Shown piece after piece: positions 37,001 to 45,429 of a DNA stretch of 64,000 nucleotides. The stretch spans positions 62,001-126,000 of the forward strand of contig NZ_QLTK01000005.1 of the NCBI RefSeq assembly GCF_003269035.1. The letters are read 5' to 3'. The stretch is from Paraburkholderia bryophila (lineage in GTDB: Bacteria; Pseudomonadota; Gammaproteobacteria; Burkholderiales; Burkholderiaceae). Both the position numbers and the translations under genes were made by a program. Within the stretch, counting starts at the first letter, position 1. Every line of letters starts with the position of its first letter. The notes beneath the pieces are model-generated. The model was not told the origin of the DNA. It searched no databases and saw only the letters and a program-made list of their open reading frames with translations.

Positions 37001-40000
37001 ACCACGCCAGCACATAGCGCTCGGCGTCCACGCGGATCATCGCGAGCTTCAACGCCGCAGCGTTGGCAAAGTCGAAACCTTGCGCATGCGCGGCGCGCCA
37101 TTCGGCAATCAGCCGCTCACGCAGCGCTTGCGCTTCCACGCCGCGCCAGTCGCGCAGATCGAGCGCGAGCGCGCCCTGCTTGCGCACAGCCTGGACCGGC
37201 ACCGGCAAGCCGTCCCAGTGGAAGTCGGTGCGCAGAATCGGATGCCGCGCCACCACCGCTTGCCACGCTTGCTCGAAGCGTTGCGGATCGCGGATACCGT
37301 CGAGCGTGAAGGTGTGCTGCACATAATACGGATCGGCCTGCGCATGCAGGGCGTGCGAGAGCATGCCGCGCTGCATCGGCGAGAGCGGATGCAGGCTTTC
37401 GATTGCATCGGCCTGCACGAAATGTTCCGCGATCTGCGCTTCGCTCAGGCCCGCCGATGGGCTGCGTTGCGCCAGACCGGCGGCGCCGTTGGCCGCCGCT
37501 TCGCCGTCGTGACGCGGCAGCGGGTTCGCCGCCCATCGCGCGGTCTGCGTGGGGGCGGCCGAGGCATTCGCGCCGGCGGGTTCGCTCGCCAGCAATTGGG
37601 CGAGACCCCGCACGTGCGGCGCCGCGAAAATCTGCCGCGATGTCAGCGTGAGGCCGGCCTGTTTGGCGCGCGCCACGAGTTGCAGCGACAGGATCGAGTC
37701 GCCGCCGAGCGCGAAGAAATCGTCGTCGGCCGAGCACGACGGCTGTTGCAGGACCTCGCGATAGAGCGCAAGCAATTGCGCTTCGAGCGGGCTCAGATCG
37801 ACATTGGCCGACGTGTCGCCGGAGGTGTCATGCGACGGAGCCGGCAGCGCGCGGCGATCCAGCTTGCCGTTCGCCGTCAGCGGGAACGCGTCGAGGGTCA
37901 CGAAGGCGGTCGGGATCATCACGGGCGGCAGCATCTCAGCCAGTGTGCGGCGCAGACTGGCGGCGTCGAGCGGTTGCGCGCCGCTGGCGACCACGTACGC
38001 CACGAGTTGCGGTTCCGTTTGCGCCGCACCGAGATGCGCCATGACCAGCGCATCGCCGATGCCCGGGATCTGACGCAGCGCGGTCTCGACTTCACCCGGC
38101 TCGACGCGCACGCCGCGAATCTTCAGTTGCTGATCGAGTCGGCCGAGATAGTCGACGCTCCCATCGGCACGCTGCCGGCACAGATCGCCGGTTCGATAGA
38201 GGCGCGCGCCCGGTTCGCCCGAGCTATCCGGCACGAACGCGGCGGCGCTGATACCGGGCTGGCCGATATAGCCGCGCGCCAGCGTCGGGCCGCCGATGCA
38301 CAGCTCACCGACGCCACCCACCGGCACCGCGTCGCCGTAACGGTCCAGCAGCACGACCCGGCGCCGCGCGAGCGGCTTGCCGATCGGCACCACGCCGCAC
38401 GCCGCGTCCTCGGCCAGCGTGCGATGCGCGAGCGCCACGACGGTGGTTTCGGTCGGCCCATATGTATTGACGAAACGCACATGACCGAACGGTCCGTTCT
38501 GCCAGCGGCCGAGCAGATCCGCCGACACCGCTTCGCCACCGATCGTGATGGTGCGCAGCGCGGTCGCTGCGCCGGTGCGTTCGCGGCCGGCGAGTGTGCC
38601 GACCCATTCGCGCCAGTAAGACGTAGGCAGATCCGCCAGCGTGACGCGCTCGGCGCGCAGATGCGCTTCGAGTCGGTCGGGGTCCCACGAGGTGTCGCCG
38701 CGCATCGTCACCGTCGCGCCGACGGCGAGCGCCGGCCACAGTTGTTCGATCGACGCGTCGAAACTCAGGGTCGAAAATTGCAGCAGCACGTCGTCGCGGC
38801 CGAGTTCGTGCATCGCGATGAAATCGTCGATGTGCGCGGTCAACGCGCGCTGCGAGATCGCGACGCCTTTCGGCCGTCCGGTCGATCCGGAGGTGAAGAC
38901 GATGTAGGCAAGCTGGTCGGGCTGCACGCGGGCCGGCGCTTCGAGGTGCGAGTTGGCGTGCGATTCGGTGCGCGACTCGGCGGCCGCTTCGCCGTACGCG
39001 AGCGGCGCCGCGCCGGCGACCTGGCCGGTCAGGATCAGGCGGCGGCCGGCCAGTGCTTCGGCGTGCTCGCGGGCGTGCGCTTCGTCGGTGATGACGACGC
39101 AGGCGCGCGCGTCTTTGAGCATGTGCGCGATCCGTTCGTGGGGATAGGCAGCGTCGAGCGGCACATAGCAGGCGCCACTGCGCAGCGTGCCGAGCATGGC
39201 CGCGACCAGCGTCGGCGTGCGGCCGAGCAGGATCGCCACCGACTCGTCGGCCTGCACGCCGGCGGCATGCAGCGCGTTCGCGAGTTGCGCGGCGCGCGCC
39301 GACAGCTCGACATAGCTGAGCGCTTCGCCGTCGCAGCGCAACGCGATCGCGTGCGGCGTTTCCCGCACGTGACGCTCGATACGCGCGGTCAGCGCCACGA
39401 AGTCCGCGCCTTCATTCGCGTGAGTCACGACGGCAGCGGCCGGTGCGGCCAACGCCGCCACCTCGTCCACTTGCCATTGACCGATTTTCATCGACGGATT
39501 CGTCGCGATCTGTTCGAGCAGGCCGACATAACGGCGCGCGAACGCGTCGATCGTGGCCGCGTCGAAGCGGCTTGCGAGATAGCTGAACGACAGCGACACG
39601 CCGTCGCGGCGCGCGGTGACGTCGAGCGACAATTCGAACGGCACGTCGCGCGGACGCACGCCGAGATCGCTCAGGCTCAGGCCGGCAGGTGCGTCGGTCG
39701 CGCGCAGCACGGCTTCTTCGAGATTGAACATGACCTCGAACAACGGACCGCGATGGCGCAACGCGTCGCTTACGCGCGAGAACGGCACGTCCGCGTGACG
39801 GCGTGCGGCGAGCAGGCGCTGTTGCAGCGTGTCGACCAACGCGCCGAACGTTTGTCCGCGCTCGACTTGCGCGCACACCACCGTCGTGTTGACGAAGTAG
39901 CCGACCACGTTCTCCAGCGCGAGATCGCGGCGGTTCGAGACCGGCACGCCGATCCTGATGCTGGACTGGTTAGCGTGACGTTCGAGGGCGACCGCGAACG

Positions 40001-43000
40001 CGCTGAGCAAGACCGTGAAGAGCGTCGTGCTTTCGTCGTTCGCGACGTGGCGCAGCGCGTCGCCCAGTTGCGCAGGCAGGTCGATGCGCAAACGGCCGCC
40101 GCGTTGGTGGCCGCGCGGCGCTTGAGCGCGCTGCGGCCGGTCGGCCGGCAGGCGCGCGACCGGACTCGCGTCGCCAACCGTGGCACGCCAGAAGTCGAGT
40201 TGCGCGTGCTCCGCGTCCGAACCGGTGAAAGCGTTCTGCGCGGCGCTGTAGTCCGCGTAGGTGGCCGGCAACACGGCCAGCGAATCGGCTGACGCATACA
40301 GGCTCATGAGATCGCGCAGCAACACCGCGCACGATTGCGCGTCCGCGATAATGTGATGCAGCGACAACACCAGCGTCGGCGAGCCCTCTTCTCCGTGTAC
40401 AAGATGCGCGCGGAACAGCGGGCCGCGTTCGAGATCGAACGGCGCGTCGACCAGCGCCGCGACCAGTTCGTCCGCGCCTTGATTGCAGGTTCGCGTGTCG
40501 ATCACGTCGAGCTGCGCCGCGTCCGCGTCGAAAGCCGCTTGCAGGTTGACGCCGTCTTGGCGCACGCGCAGGTTCAGTTGCGCGTGACGTCGCACGAGCG
40601 CCCGCACAGCGTCGGCCAGTTTCGCGACGTCGAGCGTGCCGTCCAGACGGAACGCGCCGGACACGTTGTAGGCCGAACTCTCCGGCGCCTCGCGCCATAG
40701 GTACCACAGCGCGCGCTGACCGGGCGAGAGTGCCGTCGCATCGGCCTGCAGGTTCGCGCCGTTGAACGGTACCGCGCGTTCTTCATGGCCCGCGTCCGGT
40801 TGCCCGGCATCGAGCCATGCCGCTTGCGCGGCAATCGAGCGATGCTCGAACACGAATTCGAGCGGCACGTCGCGGCCGAACGCGGCGCGAATGCGCGCGA
40901 CCAGCGCGGTCGCGGTGATCGACTGGCCGCCGAGCGCGAAGAAATCGGCGTCGCAGGACAGGCCGGTGGACTCGAATACCGATTGCCAGATTGCCAGCAG
41001 CGCAGCTTCGGTCGGCGTGGCGGCCTCCCGGCGTGTGCCGTTGCGCGTCGACACGCCAGTTTCGTCGCGGGAATAGCGGGTGAAAACGTCCAGCGTCTGT
41101 TCGCGCCAGCCGCGTGCGCAGTCGGCGCGGCGCAGCTTGCCGCTCGACGTGCGCGGCAGCGAGCCCGGCTTCAGGATCGCGATGGCGGCGACCGGCTCGC
41201 GGTGCGCGTCGAGAATCGCGGCTTCGATCTGCGCGAACAGCGCGGCTTCGTCGAGATCGCGCGCGGTGGCCCGCGAGATTTCCGCGGCGATGCCGATGCC
41301 CTCGCCGGCTTCGCCGTCACGGCCTTGCGTCACGGCAAAGGCCGCCACGCGCCCAGGCCGCAGTGCGTCGACGCGTGCGTTCAGCGTCGCCTCGATATCT
41401 TGCGGATAGAAGTTCTGGCCGCGCACGATGATCAGGTCCTTGACGCGGCCGTTCACGTACAGACGTCCGTCCGCCATGAAACCGAGGTCGCCGGTACGCA
41501 GCCAGCGCCCGGCGTCGTCGCTCACGAACGTCTCGGCGCTCGCCTGCGGATTGTTCCAGTAGCCTTGCGCGACGCTCGGCCCGCTGAACCAGATTTCACC
41601 GATCGCGCCGCTCGCGACGTCGGCGCCGCTGCGCGGGTCGACGATCCGCACCGTGTGATGCGCCTGCACGCGTCCGCCTTCGACGAGGCGCGTGGCTTGC
41701 GCTTTCTCCAGGCTATCGGCGGCAGCGACGCGCTGCGCACGACCGGCGGCGAGCGCATGGCGTTCGGCTTCGAACAGCGCGTAACCCTGGCCGGCGTCGA
41801 CGCCGCTCACCAGCAGCGTCGCTTCCGCCAGGCCGTAGCACGGGTAAAGCGCGCGCTGCGAGAAGTTCGCCTCGGCGCACACGCGGGCGAAACCTTCGAG
41901 CGCAGCGGCGCGAATCGGCTCCGCGCCGCAGAACGCAACGCGCCATGTCGACAGGTCGACCTCGGTCAGTTGCTCGGCGCGCACCCGCTCGGCACACAGT
42001 TGAAACGCGAAGTTCGGGCCGCCGCTCACGGTCGCGCGATAGTTCGAGATGGCCTGCAGCCAGCGCGCCGGGCGTTCGAGAAAATGGGCGGGCGTCATCA
42101 GCACCACCGGGAAGCCGACGAACAGCGGCGCCAGCAATCCGCCAATCAGACCCATGTCGTGATAGAGCGGCAACCAGCTCACCATGACGTCGTCCGCGCT
42201 GAACGCCATCGCGTCGCGAATTGCGATCTCGTTGGCGCGCACGTTGCCGTGGCTCACCATCACGCCCTTCGGCGCGGCCGTCGAACCCGAGGTGTACTGC
42301 AGGAACGCGATGTCGGCGGCGGCCGGGCGTTGCAGCTCGAATGCGCTCGCCACGGCTGGCGGCAGCGCGTCGAGCAGGAGGGTCGTGCGGGGCTTGGCGG
42401 CCGGTTCCGCTTCTGCGCGTGCGTGTGCCTCTGCGTTCGCGGCAAGGTTCGCCAGCAGTTCCGCGTGCGCGCTGTCGGTGAGCATCACGCGCGGCGTGCA
42501 GTCGTCGAGCATCGCCTTGACCCGTTGCAAATGCTGCGGATTGGACGACTCCGGCGGATATGCCGGCACCGCGATCACGCCGGCATACAGACAGCCGAGG
42601 AAGCCCACCACGTAGTCGAGCCCGCTCGGCAACAGCAGAATCGCGCGCTCGCCGCGTTGCGCGGTGCGCGACAGATGCTCGGCACACGCCAGCGCACGGC
42701 GATGCAACTGGCCGTAAGTGAGCACCTGTTCGTCGCGCTCGCCGTCGGCGAGAAACCGCACGGCGATGCGGTCCGGCTGCGTCGCCACGTGATGGAGCAT
42801 TCTGCCGATGAGGTCTTGCGCGTCGGCGTCGGCGTCGGCGTCGGCTTTAAATTCACCGTGCGCCGACACGGCCACCGGCGCTGCGTTCAGCGTCTGCAGG
42901 CCCGCGGCGATCTCGCGCTTGTTGCGCTTGAGGAACGGACACTGGTCGCTGGCCGGAATGTTTTCGTCGGTGAGAAAGTACTGCTTCCATTCGAGATTGC

Positions 43001-43706
43001 CCGGATCGCCATAAAAGCCGAGGTCCGGATGCGCGGTCACGTCGTCCCAGGTTTCGAGGCGCTTGCGCACCTGAATGCGTGCCTCGCGGCCAATCACCTT
43101 ATTGGTGATCGTATCGACGAACACGCTGCGCGGCTGAAACAGCAGCACCATGCCGGGGCCGAGATTGCGGCTGTGGCGCGTATTGAAGGACGGGCACGCA
43201 CAGACCACGAACATCTGCACGCCGGCGAACGAAAACTCCCAGTCTTCGTGCGACGGCGGCGGCTGGTTGTCGGCTTCCGGATCCGGGTCGACGTTGTGCA
43301 GCGTCTGCAGCGCGTTCCAGAACAGTTCGTGATAGGTGTCGTGCGAAAGCGGTTCGGCATCGGGCTCGAAAAACACCGCGATATTGTTCTTGCGGTACTC
43401 GGGACGCGAGGCCAACTCGGCGAAGGTTTGCATGGTGGCCGGCAGATCGGCAATGTCCTTGCCGTTGACGAACGAATAGAACATCTCGCCGCGCCGCTCG
43501 GCGATCGTGCCGAAGAAACAGGGGTAAGCCGGGTCCATCACGTGCGTGCGCAACGTCTCGTACGAAGCATCTAACCACGCCGGCAGCGTCACGCTTGCGC
43601 CGGTTTTTCTGCCTTCGATCACGCGGCTTTTCCAGTCGCCGGCAACGAAGTCCGTTTCGATGCCGTTGCCGGCCTGCCCACCTGCCACTGATTTATCTGC
43701 TTGCAT
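34035..43706 (-). CDS. NRPS 1: YqcI/YcgG domain-FAAL-ACP-C-A-PCP-C-A(Asp)-PCP
   Basis: A 3223-residue loading synthetase. Residues 1-285 are a YqcI/YcgG-family domain (AYPCFFGTIAERRGEMFYSF, MFVVCACPSFNTRHSRNLGP), the family of the haem N-hydroxylase DcsA and one of the two genes known to be needed for graminine. An Ala-Asp repeat linker (287-296) leads to a fatty-acyl-AMP ligase (297-880; FLQYTSGSTAAPKGVMVSH), an ACP (924), C (HHIIADA, 1119), A1 (core 1609) with pocket DAEDTGTVVK, PCP (2003), C (HHIQLDG, 2239), A2 (2760) with pocket DLTKIGHVGK, the aspartate code, and a final PCP (3144). So it acylates residue X1 and adds Asp. Start ATG at 43706 with GAGGAAGG close upstream; the stop overlaps the NRPS 2 start. 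Confidence 0.93.
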   Translation of the reverse strand: MQADKSVAGGQAGNGIETDFVAGDWKSRVIEGRKTGASVTLPAWLDASYETLRTHVMDPAYPCFFGTIAERRGEMFYSFVNGKDIADLPATMQTFAELASRPEYRKNNIAVFFEPDAEPLSHDTYHELFWNALQTLHNVDPDPEADNQPPPSHEDWEFSFAGVQMFVVCACPSFNTRHSRNLGPGMVLLFQPRSVFVDTITNKVIGREARIQVRKRLETWDDVTAHPDLGFYGDPGNLEWKQYFLTDENIPASDQCPFLKRNKREIAAGLQTLNAAPVAVSAHGEFKADADADADAQDLIGRMLHHVATQPDRIAVRFLADGERDEQVLTYGQLHRRALACAEHLSRTAQRGERAILLLPSGLDYVVGFLGCLYAGVIAVPAYPPESSNPQHLQRVKAMLDDCTPRVMLTDSAHAELLANLAANAEAHARAEAEPAAKPRTTLLLDALPPAVASAFELQRPAAADIAFLQYTSGSTAAPKGVMVSHGNVRANEIAIRDAMAFSADDVMVSWLPLYHDMGLIGGLLAPLFVGFPVVLMTPAHFLERPARWLQAISNYRATVSGGPNFAFQLCAERVRAEQLTEVDLSTWRVAFCGAEPIRAAALEGFARVCAEANFSQRALYPCYGLAEATLLVSGVDAGQGYALFEAERHALAAGRAQRVAAADSLEKAQATRLVEGGRVQAHHTVRIVDPRSGADVASGAIGEIWFSGPSVAQGYWNNPQASAETFVSDDAGRWLRTGDLGFMADGRLYVNGRVKDLIIVRGQNFYPQDIEATLNARVDALRPGRVAAFAVTQGRDGEAGEGIGIAAEISRATARDLDEAALFAQIEAAILDAHREPVAAIAILKPGSLPRTSSGKLRRADCARGWREQTLDVFTRYSRDETGVSTRNGTRREAATPTEAALLAIWQSVFESTGLSCDADFFALGGQSITATALVARIRAAFGRDVPLEFVFEHRSIAAQAAWLDAGQPDAGHEERAVPFNGANLQADATALSPGQRALWYLWREAPESSAYNVSGAFRLDGTLDVAKLADAVRALVRRHAQLNLRVRQDGVNLQAAFDADAAQLDVIDTRTCNQGADELVAALVDAPFDLERGPLFRAHLVHGEEGSPTLVLSLHHIIADAQSCAVLLRDLMSLYASADSLAVLPATYADYSAAQNAFTGSDAEHAQLDFWRATVGDASPVARLPADRPQRAQAPRGHQRGGRLRIDLPAQLGDALRHVANDESTTLFTVLLSAFAVALERHANQSSIRIGVPVSNRRDLALENVVGYFVNTTVVCAQVERGQTFGALVDTLQQRLLAARRHADVPFSRVSDALRHRGPLFEVMFNLEEAVLRATDAPAGLSLSDLGVRPRDVPFELSLDVTARRDGVSLSFSYLASRFDAATIDAFARRYVGLLEQIATNPSMKIGQWQVDEVAALAAPAAAVVTHANEGADFVALTARIERHVRETPHAIALRCDGEALSYVELSARAAQLANALHAAGVQADESVAILLGRTPTLVAAMLGTLRSGACYVPLDAAYPHERIAHMLKDARACVVITDEAHAREHAEALAGRRLILTGQVAGAAPLAYGEAAAESRTESHANSHLEAPARVQPDQLAYIVFTSGSTGRPKGVAISQRALTAHIDDFIAMHELGRDDVLLQFSTLSFDASIEQLWPALAVGATVTMRGDTSWDPDRLEAHLRAERVTLADLPTSYWREWVGTLAGRERTGAATALRTITIGGEAVSADLLGRWQNGPFGHVRFVNTYGPTETTVVALAHRTLAEDAACGVVPIGKPLARRRVVLLDRYGDAVPVGGVGELCIGGPTLARGYIGQPGISAAAFVPDSSGEPGARLYRTGDLCRQRADGSVDYLGRLDQQLKIRGVRVEPGEVETALRQIPGIGDALVMAHLGAAQTEPQLVAYVVASGAQPLDAASLRRTLAEMLPPVMIPTAFVTLDAFPLTANGKLDRRALPAPSHDTSGDTSANVDLSPLEAQLLALYREVLQQPSCSADDDFFALGGDSILSLQLVARAKQAGLTLTSRQIFAAPHVRGLAQLLASEPAGANASAAPTQTARWAANPLPRHDGEAAANGAAGLAQRSPSAGLSEAQIAEHFVQADAIESLHPLSPMQRGMLSHALHAQADPYYVQHTFTLDGIRDPQRFEQAWQAVVARHPILRTDFHWDGLPVPVQAVRKQGALALDLRDWRGVEAQALRERLIAEWRAAHAQGFDFANAAALKLAMIRVDAERYVLAWCFHHIQLDGWSLAALFNEVALTYSQLVAPAAASGGAVADTTPAPEAQAAAAPGFGHYADWLAAQSFEVSAQWWRDALAGFDERTPVPFASSARSRGEASNGASAEARRYAEQHVDLEVGLSEALRNFTRTHGITLNTLMQGAWAWLLARHSGKRDVVFGMTTAGRSAPLEGIERSVGLFINTVPLRVAVPAEQGVAAWLHDLQRHGGSVREHELMPLDAIQAGSELGADQALFDTIVVFDNFPIDPHMTQYPHGIHTASHAELPLTDDVQGADTFGRNHFALSLVVSPAPQPRVVLAYDRLAIGDAEVAALQRQLLAALAQLTSSADAPLGALGWQQTPDAPLLPTPRAATQSADPTSLLQIVAARAAHERTGAADALVFNGERMSWSALWAWSGQIARRLAAAQDAQGASAGRPQTEPHIALLLPRGPALVAGILAAWRVGAAYVPLDPGHPAQRLAWQIEDCGATLCLCEARPSWLPEAIAAVPPARHFADGAGFVDRAVAAHAVHPAQTAYVIYTSGSTGQPKGVAVSHGALRNYTRSLVARVPAAIRSAAYVSTPAADLGHTVLFGALWAGWTLHPLDEDCAFDPDRFAAYIGQYEIDLLKIVPGHLASLLQARQAARVLPRQCLIVGGEATPAALAARIRALAPRCLLLNHYGPTETTVGALTGVAPDDLAQAASLTLDEPIDAMCVAIVDQNGHAVPRGVAGELCIGGAGLARGYLHQPGRSAERFVPDPHGATGERLYRTGDRARRLASGRIEWLGRIDEQVKIRGFRVEPDEIAAVLRGLAGVRDAAVLARRVEGDGNDGRLRLTAYVCGEALDDAALRQSLVALLPDALVPAQIIVLAQLPLTKNGKLDRAALDALTEPAQARRSVEPPANPVESRLLAIWCEVLGRADIGVLDNFFEAGGDSILSLKLIAKARRAGLSLSPKLVLGRPTVRALAAQIAVQTDSSSDASSNPQTTGGTSSPGAAAVGNQTLKSWLEELE
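42819..42845. repeat. 6-bp (GCGTCG) repeat at the YqcI-FAAL linker
   Basis: Four to five copies of a GTCGGC-type hexamer encode an alternating Ala-Asp run of about ten residues. It marks the junction between the N-terminal YqcI/YcgG domain and the FAAL domain of NRPS 1 and behaves as a flexible linker. Confidence 0.7.
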
Positions 43707-43886
43707 TTCCTTCCTCTTGTTCCGATAGCGCCGACGCGCAGTCGCCGCCTCGGAAGGACCGGGCAGGACAATCGCGTCAGAACGTGCCGATGCCGTCGCG
43801 CATGCGTACGGCGGGGAGTGTCGAGTGGGGAGAATCGGCGCTCTCTGCGGAGCGCGTGATTGATACGCGTCGAGCCGGGCCGTGCG

Positions 43887-45317
43887 TCAGCGCGCGGGTG
43901 CCGGATCGAGTTCGGCAGTCAGTGCCTGGACCCAGTCGTCGGGGATGATCGGCTGGTGATACGTGCATTCGCCCGAGACCACGGTCGAACCGTGCAGACG
44001 TCCGTCGGGAATCAGCACCATGTCGCCGCGATTCATCTTCAGTTGCATGCCGACGTTGCCCCAGAACAGCATCTCGCCTTCTTCGATGGTGACGAGACGG
44101 TGGTCGTTATGCACGTGGGTCGTCGAGCACATTTCATGCGGTTCGACAAAAGTCTCGCGATCGATGTCCGGGCATTCGGCGTCGATGCGCGTGCTGATTT
44201 GCCGCGCGAAACCGCAATAACGTTCGATCGCCGACAGCCAGCGCAGTTGTTCGCCGAGATCCCAGCGGCCGCGGTCGGCGAGTTTGTCGCCGGCGTCGAG
44301 ACCTTGCAGGGCCTGTGCATAAGCCAGCGAGCCATGCTTCTCGGCGAGGTGCGCGAACGCGCGTTCCGCACGCGACACGAGTTCCGCTTTCAGCGCGCCG
44401 GCATCGGCCGGACGTTTGCCGGCCGGCTGCAGATGCACGCACGCGCGTTCGAGCGCGAGACCGAACGCGAGCCATTCCGCCTGCGCCGCGAACGCCGCGC
44501 CGACGAACGCAAAGGCGCTGCCCGGACGGCGGCCCAGCGCGCTCAGCAGGTTGCATTTAGCGGTGCTGGTCGGCAGATAGAACTGCCAGTAAGCGTGCTG
44601 CTGGCGCGTCACGCCGCACGCGCCGGCCACGCGTTCGAGCAGGCCCTCTTCCGGGAAGCCGCCGCTCAGGACCGGATGCGCGTCGTGCGGCAGCGTGTCG
44701 AGGAAGCCGCGTGCCTGCGCCTGCGCGAGCGCGCGGCGTTTGCTCGGCGCGAGCGCCCAGCGCTGGACCATGATGAAGCGCAGCCCCTCTTCCAGGTAGT
44801 CGTTGCGCATCAGCCGCGCGAAGGTCGCGTCCCAGAACGCGAGTTCGGCGTCGACGATCGCGCGCAGTTGCGCGCCGGCCGCCGCCAGATCGTGCGACGG
44901 ATCGGCCTCGCTGCTCAGGTACGAGAAGGCGTAATTCTCGAGAAACGGCGCGATTTCGGCGCCGAGGGTCCGTACGTCGTCGCGATAGAAATCGGCGAAA
45001 CGCTGCCAGTCGGCGGACTCGGCCGTGTGCGGCGCGCGCAGCACGTCGAGCTCGTAAATCGACAGCAGCGTGCGATTGGCCGCGAGCGACGGCAGACGGC
45101 TCACGTTATCCGCGCGCACCGGCTTCATGAACTTGAGGAACTCGAAGTCCTCGGGACGCAGCGGGCGGCGATGGAAATCGTTGTCCAGCACCAGTTCGTC
45201 GACGCTCGCGCTGCGGAACGCATGCGCTTGCGCGAACTGCCTGATCAGCGAGACGTAGTGCTCGCTGCGGCCGACAAAAGGAGTGAAGTCGAATAGCGGT
45301 GGCAAGGCTTGCGTCAT
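43887..45317 (-). CDS. SznF-like haem-oxygenase-fold/cupin protein, diazeniumdiolate-forming (GrbD/GrbE system)
   Basis: A 476-residue cytoplasmic protein, almost the length of SznF (about 470), the enzyme that makes the N-nitroso group of streptozotocin. Residues 1-130 are a helical N-terminal region, about 130-370 a haem-oxygenase-like helical domain (QQHAYWQFYLPTSTAKCNLL), and 390-465 a cupin with THVHNDH and IPDGRLHGS supplying three metal-binding histidines. The H-x3-D-x2-H motif expected on the third metal-binding helix of SznF is not found; the region reads LGEQLRWLSAIERYC. Two genes, grbD and grbE, are reported as essential for diazeniumdiolate formation in gramibactin; this gene and the YqcI/YcgG domain of NRPS 1 are the evident counterparts, but I cannot say which letter is which. 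Start ATG at 45317, AGGA ten bases upstream. Confidence 0.8.
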   Translation of the reverse strand: MTQALPPLFDFTPFVGRSEHYVSLIRQFAQAHAFRSASVDELVLDNDFHRRPLRPEDFEFLKFMKPVRADNVSRLPSLAANRTLLSIYELDVLRAPHTAESADWQRFADFYRDDVRTLGAEIAPFLENYAFSYLSSEADPSHDLAAAGAQLRAIVDAELAFWDATFARLMRNDYLEEGLRFIMVQRWALAPSKRRALAQAQARGFLDTLPHDAHPVLSGGFPEEGLLERVAGACGVTRQQHAYWQFYLPTSTAKCNLLSALGRRPGSAFAFVGAAFAAQAEWLAFGLALERACVHLQPAGKRPADAGALKAELVSRAERAFAHLAEKHGSLAYAQALQGLDAGDKLADRGRWDLGEQLRWLSAIERYCGFARQISTRIDAECPDIDRETFVEPHEMCSTTHVHNDHRLVTIEEGEMLFWGNVGMQLKMNRGDMVLIPDGRLHGSTVVSGECTYHQPIIPDDWVQALTAELDPAPAR

Positions 45318-45429
45318 GATCGAAAAATCCTGTCGGTTGCGGGAACCGGGTTTGAAAGAACGGCAACGGCAAAGTGCAACGCGTTGGCGTTTGCCAGATG
45401 AAATGCGGATGAACCCATGCGCCCGAACC

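Noticed and set aside
34791..40292. Plus-strand open frame of about 1800 codons opposite NRPS 1
   Set aside because: Same composition bias and antisense position; no family motifs.
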